64,000 nt of DNA from Candidatus Omnitrophota bacterium. GTDB taxonomy: Bacteria; Omnitrophota; Gorgyraeia; Zapsychrales; Zapsychraceae. Each line of letters begins with the position of its first letter. Position 1 is the first letter of the stretch. The notes below the pieces were generated by a model. The model saw nothing but the letters and a program-made list of their open reading frames with translations. It ran no database searches and had not been told where the DNA came from. The translations under genes and the position numbers were made by a program. This document shows, in pieces, positions 35,746 to 45,100 of this stretch. The stretch covers positions 186,001 to 250,000 of the forward strand of contig JACKFL010000005.1 of the NCBI GenBank assembly GCA_020632495.1, written 5' to 3'.

Positions 35746-36690
35746 CTATTTGCTCATTTCCATGTCGAACCACATCCCGAACAATAAAAACTGCAGCCCG
35801 GTGATGATCGACATCGCGCAGAGGATGGCCTTGGGCCCGGTGGCGCCGCCGCCGAATAATTCGCGATAGATCTGCTCGAATCCCAAGGCCAATCCGAAGG
35901 GAAACAAGATGATCCCGCAGAAAAAGAAGAACACCAAGGGGTGAAAATCGAGATAGATGTACTTGAAATACATCCGCCAAAAAAATCCGCGGATCAGCAT
36001 CGGCGACACGCGCAGCGCGTAGCGCGGCCCCTTGATTTGCGACTGGCGTTCACCTTCCAGGTAAATCGGCGTGCGCGGCACATCCTTGACCCGGATGCCG
36101 TAGGCGTTCAACCGGATGAGAAAATCCATCGGATAACCGTACCGCTTCCAAGCGATCTTCCAGTCGACCTTGTCGATCGCCTCTTTGGTAATCGCCGTGT
36201 AGCCGTCGACCACATCCATAATCTTGTAATAGCCGGAGGCGATCTTGGTCATGGCGGTGATCACGATATTTCCGAAAATACGGATCTTCGGCATTTTCTC
36301 CCGCGTCTTGTCCCACACGAAAAACCGGTTGCCCTTGGTGTAATCCGCTTCCTTATCGATTAACGGGTCGAGGAAATGCTCGACCTCATCAAGCGGCATT
36401 TGATAGTCACCGCCGACCACAACCGCGATATCATAACCGTCCTTGTTGGACTGCAGGTAACCGGTGATAATCGCCCCGCCCGGCCCCTGATTTTCTTCAT
36501 GATTGATCAGCGTGACGCGCTTGTCCTTCTTGGCCAATTCGTTGACCACGTCGGCGAGCTTGTCCGGACTGCAGTCATTGACCACATAAATGCGGTCGAT
36601 GAGTTGCGGGACGTTCTCCAAGGTCGGCTTGATGAGCTTTTCTTCGTTGTAGGCGGGAATCACCAGCGAGATCTTTTTATCTCTATACAT
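35746..36690 (-). CDS. Family 2 glycosyltransferase, polyprenyl-phosphate type
   Basis: A 314-residue protein. The GT-A domain (SLVIPAYNEEKLIKPTLENVP, VVVGGDYQM as DxD region, KGNRFF) is of the dolichyl-phosphate mannose synthase/GtrB type. Two C-terminal helices (residues about 245-310) anchor it. It probably makes a polyprenyl-phosphate sugar that could feed GT-C enzymes such as YfhO here. Overlaps the DegT gene by 8 bases. Confidence 0.88.
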   Translation of the reverse strand: MYRDKKISLVIPAYNEEKLIKPTLENVPQLIDRIYVVNDCSPDKLADVVNELAKKDKRVTLINHEENQGPGGAIITGYLQSNKDGYDIAVVVGGDYQMPLDEVEHFLDPLIDKEADYTKGNRFFVWDKTREKMPKIRIFGNIVITAMTKIASGYYKIMDVVDGYTAITKEAIDKVDWKIAWKRYGYPMDFLIRLNAYGIRVKDVPRTPIYLEGERQSQIKGPRYALRVSPMLIRGFFWRMYFKYIYLDFHPLVFFFFCGIILFPFGLALGFEQIYRELFGGGATGPKAILCAMSIITGLQFLLFGMWFDMEMSK

Positions 36691-37813
36691 GCTGCGCGCT
36701 TCCTCCGCACGCGGCGAGGGCCTCTTTGAGCGTCGAGATCACGGTGAGCTGATCGTCGGGAGTCAATTCCGGAAACATCGGCAGAGACAGGATCTCGGAG
36801 GCACACCTTTCCGCCACCGGAAAGTCTCCGGGCTGGTGTCCGAAATGCGCGTAGGCCTGCTGAAGATGCAAACAGATCGGATAGTGAACGCCGGCACCGA
36901 TGCCGCGTTCATTGAGATATGACTTCACCGCGTCCCGGTTGGGAACGCGGATCACGTACAGGTGATAAACATGCGTGCAACGTTCATCACGATAGGGCGG
37001 CGTGATGGACAATTCGGTGAGCATTTTGTCGTATCGCGCGGCGCATTGCTGGCGGCTGCGGGTCCACTCCGGCAGATACTTGAGTTTCACGTTGAGGATC
37101 GCGGCCTGCACTTCCGACAGGCGGAAGTTAAAACCTTCCATGAGATGCTCGTACTTGTCCAGCCGGCCGTGATCGGCCAGCATGAACATCTTCCGGCCCA
37201 GCTCTTCGTCATTGGTTAAGGCGATCCCGCCGTCCCCGTAGGCTCCGAGATTCTTGCCCGGATAAAAACTGTAACAGATCACGTCGCCGTAACGGCCGAT
37301 GGGCTCTCCCCCGAATTCCGCCAAATGTGCCTGGGCCGAATCAAAGATCACTTTCAATCCGTGCCGGTCGGCCACCGCGGTGACGGCCGCAATATCACAC
37401 GGCTGTCCATAAAGGTGCACACCGATCACGGCCTTGGTCTTGGGTGTAATCGCGGCCTCGATGGCAGCGGGGTCGATATTATAGGTGCGCTCATCGACGT
37501 CCGCGAAGACCACCCGCGCTCCGCTGTGGGTGATCGCCTCGGTCGTGGCGATAAATGTATTCGGCACGGTGATCACCTCGTCACCCGGTCCGATATCGAG
37601 CGCCTTTAAGGCCAGCTGAAGGGCCGTAGTGCCGGAGCTGGCGCCGATGCCGTGCCGCGCTCCCGAGAACCGCGCGAATTCGGCCTCGAAGGCCTTGATC
37701 TGCGGTCCGTTGATAAACTGCATGCTGTCGATCGATTGATCGACGGCCTGTTTGATTTCATCCTTGATTAAGGCATACTGCCTTTTCAGATCGACAAGAG
37801 GAATCATGGTCAT
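36683..37813 (-). CDS. DegT/DnrJ/EryC1/StrS sugar aminotransferase
   Basis: A 376-residue PLP enzyme. IPLVDLKRQYALIKDEI is the family N-terminus, with GTTALQLALKALDIGPGDEVI, and SFYPGKNLGAYGDGG contains the PLP-binding lysine. It aminates a nucleotide-linked keto sugar. The neighbouring Gfo/Idh/MocA oxidoreductase would supply the ketone, as in Wlb/Wbp 3-amino sugar pathways. ATGs at 37813 and 37807 are both possible starts. Confidence 0.92.
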   Translation of the reverse strand: MTMIPLVDLKRQYALIKDEIKQAVDQSIDSMQFINGPQIKAFEAEFARFSGARHGIGASSGTTALQLALKALDIGPGDEVITVPNTFIATTEAITHSGARVVFADVDERTYNIDPAAIEAAITPKTKAVIGVHLYGQPCDIAAVTAVADRHGLKVIFDSAQAHLAEFGGEPIGRYGDVICYSFYPGKNLGAYGDGGIALTNDEELGRKMFMLADHGRLDKYEHLMEGFNFRLSEVQAAILNVKLKYLPEWTRSRQQCAARYDKMLTELSITPPYRDERCTHVYHLYVIRVPNRDAVKSYLNERGIGAGVHYPICLHLQQAYAHFGHQPGDFPVAERCASEILSLPMFPELTPDDQLTVISTLKEALAACGGSAQHV

Positions 37814-37827
37814 GGGTTCCGGTGTGT

Positions 37828-38889
37828 TTAGGGTGTCAGTGAAGGTTGTTTTCTGTTAGGTGAGGTCCGGCGGACGTCCAGGGCCACGCCGTGCAGATCC
37901 ATCGAGTCCTGCGCGGTTTCCAACACACGCACGACACGCAAACCGTTTTGGCCGTCCGTCAGCGGCGCGCGGTCATCGATAATACTCCGGACGAAGTCCA
38001 GACATTCATCCTTGAGTGGTTCGGAAAACTCCAGCGGCGGATAATGCACATCCCCCGCCCGCTTAATCAGTTTGTATTTCTCAAAATCGTCGTAAGGGCC
38101 CAGCGATTCCCCCTTGTTTTCGACCTTGATTCCCTTGTCGAAAACCTGAATCTTGTTCTCGTCCATGTCATTGTAGACGATCATCTTCTCGCTGCCGACC
38201 ACGGTCATTTTACGGACTTTGCTTGGATCGAGCCAGCTGACCTGCACATGGGCCACCACGTTATCGGGAAACTTGAGTACCATGAAAACGATGTCCTGAA
38301 TACCCGGCTGAATAAAGTCAAAACCCCGGCACGATACCGACAACGGCATGGCCTCCAGCAGGTAAATCAAAATCGACACATCATGCGGCGCGAGATTCCA
38401 CAGCGCATTAACGTCCTGGCGGACAACCCCGAAGTTCAACCGTTGGGAATAGAGATAATACGGTTTGCCCACCGTCCCCACCTGGATTTGCTTCTTAAGC
38501 TCACGAACCGCCGCGTTGTATTCAAAAGTATGGCCGACCATCAGCTTCAGCCCGCGTTCGGCGGCCAGCGCGACCAATTCCTCCGCCTCCGCCACCGATT
38601 TGGCCAGCGGCTTCTCGACCAGCACATGCTTTCCCTGCAGCAAAGCCTCTTTGGCCAACCGGTAATGAGTCCGCGGTTGCGTGGCGATGACCACCGCGTC
38701 GACCCCCGGATTGAACAAGGCCGTATAGTCCGTAGTGGTATGAATGGACGGATACTTTTCGCGAACGTAGGCAAGGCGGGACTCGTCCAGATCGGCCACA
38801 GCAAACACCTGGCTTTCGGGGCAATCCATAAAATTGCGCAACAGATTGGGTCCCCAATATCCGCAGCCGATAAGTCCGATATTAATCAT
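37828..38889 (-). CDS. Gfo/Idh/MocA family nucleotide-sugar dehydrogenase
   Basis: A 353-residue NAD(P)-dependent oxidoreductase with GLIGCGYWGPNLLRNF at the N-terminus, the catalytic EKPLAKS segment and VGHTFEYNAAV. It likely oxidises a UDP-sugar (WlbA/WbpB-like) for the aminotransferase that follows by 14 bases. First gene of the glycan cluster; a weak -10 (TATAAT on the minus strand, 38943-38948) lies about 55 bases upstream without a clear -35. Confidence 0.88.
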   Translation of the reverse strand: MINIGLIGCGYWGPNLLRNFMDCPESQVFAVADLDESRLAYVREKYPSIHTTTDYTALFNPGVDAVVIATQPRTHYRLAKEALLQGKHVLVEKPLAKSVAEAEELVALAAERGLKLMVGHTFEYNAAVRELKKQIQVGTVGKPYYLYSQRLNFGVVRQDVNALWNLAPHDVSILIYLLEAMPLSVSCRGFDFIQPGIQDIVFMVLKFPDNVVAHVQVSWLDPSKVRKMTVVGSEKMIVYNDMDENKIQVFDKGIKVENKGESLGPYDDFEKYKLIKRAGDVHYPPLEFSEPLKDECLDFVRSIIDDRAPLTDGQNGLRVVRVLETAQDSMDLHGVALDVRRTSPNRKQPSLTP

Positions 38890-39036
38890 GATGCCGGTGG
38901 AAATGTACCTGATGGTAAACGGGTTAGGATTTAATAAATATTATTATATACGAATGCCCGGGGCTGGCCAGCGAAATCTCTCCCAAATAGGATGCCATCC
39001 CGGTCCCGCGCCCGCTCTTCGGCTCCGGCGACCGAC

Positions 39037-39081
39037 AAAAAACCCTGTCCGCTGCTCCGCCTTAGCGGACCGGGACAGGGT
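39037..39081 (-). terminator. Rho-independent terminator of the giant gene
   Basis: On the minus strand ACCCTGTCC pairs with GGACAGGGT around an inner GTCCGCTAAGGCGGAGC region, followed by TTTTTTG. It begins 27 bases after the stop of the giant gene. Confidence 0.85.
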
Positions 39082-39107
39082 CTCTCGATGGAACTATCCC
39101 CGATGGA

Positions 39108-42100
39108 TTACCGCAAAAGGCCCAGTTCTGCCTCCTGCGGAATGACGATCCCGGCCGATTCTTCGGGCGAAGCGGCCGTGCCCAATCCGAATTCCTGCTG
39201 CGGCGGCTGGTCGGATTCATTCATGCCGAACAGCAGCGGGAGATTGGTCATGGGCGTCACATTGATGATAAGCGGCACGAAACCGGTGACATTCATGTTT
39301 TCCAGCGGCTGCTGATTGACCGGCAGCGGGATGCCTTCACTGTCGCGCTTGATTTGCAGGTCGAGCATGCGCGGGTTGAGATCGATACCCCCGGTGGTAT
39401 CCGGCTTGACCTCCGCGGTAACGGCGGCGTCGGCCGCGGCCACGGTGACCGTTTCAGCCGGTTCCTGGGACCGCCGGTTGACTTCCGAGACATTGGCGAT
39501 GTGCTTCAGGAAGTCCGACGCGGACGGGATCGAAAACGCGAGGTTGATATTCTCCACCGAGCCGCCCGTCAGAGTGCCCAGATTGCGGACCAGTTCCACC
39601 ACGTCCACCTCGTAGTTTTCTCCCGAACGGATCACATCGGCGGTCCGTCCTCCGGTCGCTTCGTCCAGGGCCCGGCGGATTTCCGTGTAGCGGCTCACCG
39701 AATCCTGATTCAACGCCATTAACACCAGGTTCATCTCGTCGATGAGCAGGTTTAGGACCTCACCGCTGGTTACCAACAAGGTACTGCCCGGCGTACCCGG
39801 CAGCGCAAAATTATACTCGGCTGCCGCCGCACTGATTTGCTGCAATTCATCCGCTTGTTCAACGGCATACCGTTGCCGCAGTTGGTCCCGGGTCAACAGG
39901 ATGTCGGCGAGGGTGCTGACTTCGGACTCCCGCAAGCGCGTCATCGTGGCCTGCTCGATGCCGCGGATTTCGGCAGCGCTGATATTGTCGGGAGACCGCA
40001 CGGCCAAGGCATAGCTGTCCGCCCGGACCACTAATTGTCCGCGCGCGGCAGCCGCGGCGATCATCCGCACTGAAAGCAGCTGTGAATTCCGCAACGTCTC
40101 CACTACCTCGACCGGCGTGAGAGGAATGTTTTCAGCGCCGCTGAGAAAGGCGACGAACTCAATCGGGCGCACAAGGAAATTACCGTCATCGTCGCGGCTG
40201 CTGGAGAGCTCAAAGGCCTGAACAACAACATCGACATAACCGACGCCCGGGGTGCGCAGACGATCCTGCAGAAGCCCTTCAATTTCGACGGTCATCAAAG
40301 CGATCTCCTCAGCGGTAAACTCGTAACGGACCCCTTCAAAAAGGTTGGCCAGACGGCCGAAGCGTTCTTGCAGGAGTTCGCGCAAGGCGCTCAAGGTGTC
40401 CTCGGCCTCATCCGCCAGCCGGCTGATCGCCAGCCGGGCCGCGTCGGCACGGGTGTTTTGATCACGGGTTTGATCGGCCAGCAAAGCAAAGTCCGGACGG
40501 GTATCATACAACTCGCTCATCCGGGTCACGAAGGCCTGATGGAAGGCCCGGACCTTTTCGGACACGGCCGGCGTCATGCGTTCGAATTCAAACAGCCCGG
40601 TCGGCGAAACCTGGGCCGCCCGTTCAATGTTGGGAAACGTCATCGAGTCGTTAGTCTGGTGAATATTGGCCCCGTTAACGTTGTCAAATTGATCGAGGCC
40701 GGTTACGTTCTGAAAAGTTTGGTTATAGAACGCCTGATCGCCGTCCAGCAACCGCTGATTCATAAAGAAATTGATGGACAGATTGGCCAGCAGCGGAGAC
40801 TTGCCGGCGGCCAATTCTTCGGGGGAGCGGGAGGACAGGGTGGCTTCGTGGCCTTTGTGGGCGCGCAATGGATACACCCCGGTTTCCGTGATGAATCCGT
40901 AACGGGTGCCCAGCGGAGAAAGATAAGTACTCAGACGCAATTCCCTGGCGAACCTATCCAGCTGCTGCGTCCCGGCAAAGAAATTCATCCGGTCGCGTCC
41001 GCGGGCATCTCCCGATTCGAACAACCGCTCGGCCAGGGCCGCGCCTTCCCGCTGCGCGTCCTCTACGGTACCGATGGCGACTTGTTTGTCCGGGACCCCG
41101 ATGGCGCTGTCTTCTTCCGTACCGGGACGTCCGAAACTGAAAAGCAGATCCGTCTGACCGGAACCGATCAGGTCCGTCTCATAACGGCGTGCCGTGTCCG
41201 GCCACTGTGCCGTGTACTCGGGAGTCCTGGTTCGGACGACCTTGACGTTGGGGTTCATGTTGTTGTCCACCCGCAGAAACGACGTGAAGGCCGTGCTGAA
41301 GTCCGTGGTAAAAATATCCCAGGCCGCCTGTTGCAGCGGATCGATGCCGTTCATGTCGCCGACGGAACCGTCGACGATGAACTTCATCACCGGCATATTC
41401 GCCTTTAAGGCCTCGACACGTGCGTTGGCTTCCTCGAAATTTGGCGCGGCGCGGTCCAGCAGCGCCATGACCACCGTCTTCTGGGCCTTGGGGGAATTGG
41501 CCGTAATGGTCAGGATCTCGGGCGGTTCATAGGTCGTGTCGGACAAATCATGCTTTTCGAACGAGATGGCATTCTGACTGTTGGACCCTTCCATAAAGTA
41601 TTGTTCCAACTCGGTCCCCATAATGCGCGTCCGGTCCGTGTTGGTGACAAACGATACATGGCTGATCGTTTTACGCGGGTCCGCGGATTTCAACTCCATC
41701 ATCCCGTGCAGGAACTTGGCCGCGTTGACCGACAGGCTGCGCGGGTTGGCGAAATCGTTGAGCTTATCGAACTGATCGTGCAGCCGGGCGAAATTCGGCG
41801 AGTCCATCTGCGGCACGAACATCCCGACGACGGTCTGCGCGGTGTAGAAGATCGGTGTCTTGCGGTGCATGTTGCGCCCGCCGATGTCCGGCTGCATACC
41901 GATCTGCAAGGATACTCCTTCCTGCTCGGCATTGGCCTGGTTAGATATGGCTTTTAAGGCACCGCCATTTGCCAGGACGATGCGCTTGTTAAACTTCTGC
42001 GCCAGGGTATGGTTGGCGATCTGAACCCCTTCCCAAGTGCTTCCCGAACGCGAAATATCAATGAACAATGTAGTCGCCGGGTCCATATCGACGCCCTCCA

Positions 42101-45100
42101 GATCGGGCAGGGTCGTCACATGTATCCATTCCGGATCGTTCTCGCCGCGGTTGAGGTTATACATATCCACCAGGGCCCACATGAACTGGTCGTTAGCGCC
42201 GATCCCGTTGGAGATGATTGTCTTGAGATTTCGGCCGCCGTCAAATTGCTGATTGACGTACTCCCGAATACGGTCGTAATGGTTAGGCATGAAATCATCG
42301 CGGAAATAATCGCCGACGGTCTGACGAGTCCCGGTTCCCCGGTAATTGAATTCACCGCGCGCGATTTCAGCCTGATACACCCGCTGGTATTCTTCCACGG
42401 CCTGCAGCATGGCGGAACTGACCAAGAATCCGGCCGGTGTAGAAAAAGTTACGTCGATTTGGCTGGTGTTCTTATAAGCGGCCGGCGCGTTCAAATCGAT
42501 AAGCCGGACTAGGGCGAAGCGTTCCTGCGACCCGGTGCGACCGAGCCGAACTTGTTCCTTCGTCCTTTCGGAGTTCCAGGCCGTCGTCAACAACTGCATG
42601 GCCTCCCGTCGGGTCAATTGTTGAACCGTCTGCCGCGGACCTTTGGTACCGGCCAGCGTTTGGAACATTTGCATCTGATCGACGCTGCTGAATAAAATAC
42701 GTTGTAAACGGACGACACTCAGATCGGTGGCCGCCGGATTCTGCGATGAGGCGACTTGGGCGTCACGGAAGGCCGTCAACACATCGTCCTGAAAGAATCT
42801 CGGCGTAAGCTCGTAATCGTACACATTCGCCCCTTCGGCGGGCCGGCGGGCCATCCCCACCCTAACCATATTTTCCATGGCCACGCTGGGTGAAATACCT
42901 CCGGCCTCGGCAAAACCGTCGAGAATGGTGCGCCGGTCCATACTCTGGATCATGGCGCCGGCAATGACTTCAGGCTGCGTTCCGACCACCTCGGCCGCGG
43001 CCGTCACGTCGGCCAAAATGGCCTGGTCCCGTCGCGGCAAGGGCGTGGGAACAAAATCACTGACCACTTCCACGCCGGGCCGGTCATTGGGGAACAGCCG
43101 GTCATACGCGGATTCCCTGGTTTGGCGGAACAAATCCGGGAAATAATTGCGGCCCTTGTCCACACTGTCGTAGGTCAGCAGGGCCCGTCTTACCTGTTCC
43201 GGAGTCTTGGTCTGCCGCCCGTCCTCCCGGGACAAAGTCACCAAATCCTGTATCATCTGGCGTGAACTTTCAATGTAGTCATCCAGGAAGCGGCCGAACT
43301 CAGCGCGCAGTTCGGTTTCCGAAAGCCGCCACACGTCGGGTACACGGTTGGTGTTGCGTTCAAGATGATCGTTCCAGGACATGTACATCTTCGTCATCCA
43401 GGAACTGCCGGACATAAACGACGCCTTGGCCCCGCTCGGGCTGTTACCGCGGGCGCGATCATTAAGGAGCGGTTCCACCTTGTCGGTGTCGAGGACCTCG
43501 GCCCCCATGGCGCGGCGCTTCATGGCGTAGTAGTAACCTTCGAAAAAGAGCCGCAGTTTCTTGGAGGCCTTAAGCTCCTGGGTCTCACGGTCACGCGTGT
43601 ATTGTGTGGGATAGATATAACCGACCCCGGCGGCGCGGGTCACCTTCGGTACGGTGGACAACCGCTTCTCGTCGATCTGCAGTGCCCCGGTGTACTGCGG
43701 CACCATACCGTAACGGTCGATCAGGGATTCCATAAAAACCCGGTACTGCGGGGAACTGTCGGCAAAGGCACCGCCCAGGGCCAAATGCAACGCGCTATCC
43801 TCGGGCTTTTCCCGGTTGACTGCCGGAACGAGACTTTCGCGAACGAAAGGTTGTGCCATCTCCGCGTCGATCAAATTTTGAAATGTGAATTCACGGCGGA
43901 ACTCCAGGCGGTCGTCCTCAGTGCGCGTCAAACCGAATTGAACGACTTCGGGCCGGCCTTCGTTGTTGGCCAGATTGAACATGCCGATGGTCGTTCCCGT
44001 CGAATAACCGAGGTCAAATCCCAGCAGGAAGCGTTCCCGGGGATTGAATTCACCGGCCTCCAGGGTTTCGTTGGGTTTGAGGAAGCCGATGCCGATAATG
44101 CTGCCGAAAGCCCCGCCGTCCTCGATCTGGCTCGAGCCGTCGATCGGGTCGGTAAATGCCACCAGCCGGTAGCTGTCGAGGTTTTCCTGGCCCATGCCAC
44201 GGACGATGGTCGCGTCTTCTTCCGAGATAATCGCGGTGATGCCGTTTTGACGCAGCACGAAATTAATGATGTTGTTGAAAGCAAAGTCGAGCGGATGCTG
44301 CATATCCCCGGAGGCGTTGCGAATCTTCGGCCGGTCCGGATTCTTGCGGTAACCGCGTAAGACGTCGCGCAGGCTGGCCAGCTGTTCCCCGTCGGGGGTC
44401 AGCGCGTCCGGATACTTTTCCTTCAATTCCCGGACAATCTGACGCTGGTTATCGTCCAGCAGCCCTTCCTCAATCGGAGTCGGACTGATGAACGCTTCGG
44501 TCACCGCCGTGGCCGCGGCGATCGCCCTCCCTTTCAGGTCCGATGCCGACACCTGACTTACCTTGGCCGCGGTGGGGACGTTGACTTCATTCGACAGATA
44601 GGTTTCAAATGATTCGCGGTACACCGCGTCGGAGATCCCGTTGCGCGGTTGACGCGGACGCGGGCGGGAATTCTGTGTATATTCGTCGGTCCGGGCATTC
44701 AGGAATTGACGCACCCGCCCGACAGTCTCGCGGCTGCCGGCAAACACGTACACCTCTTCATTGCTGGACAACCGTTCGTCCGTCATCGGAATTTCAGAGA
44801 CATTGCGCATCCCCTGCGGGGTCATGACCATAGTGACAGCACCGGCGGCTTCGTAGATCTGCGCCAGCCCGGCGGCTTCGCCCCATGTCATCCAGTTGGC
44901 CATCATGCCGTTCTTGTTGGCGATGAGATAGCTGTCCGGGGTCACGGCCTCGGCATTGCGGTTCTTGACGCCGCTGAGCGTCGGCAGGACATCCCGCATA
45001 AAGGCTTGAACACCGGCCGGACGGTTCTTTGAAAAACCGCCGAACGCATAGTAAGAACCTTCCTCTTTCATCCGCAGTTCATTCCCCCCGGTTTCCCGGA

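Noticed and set aside
38943..38948. TATAAT before the glycan cluster
   Set aside because: No -35 partner at a usual distance; not listed as a promoter.
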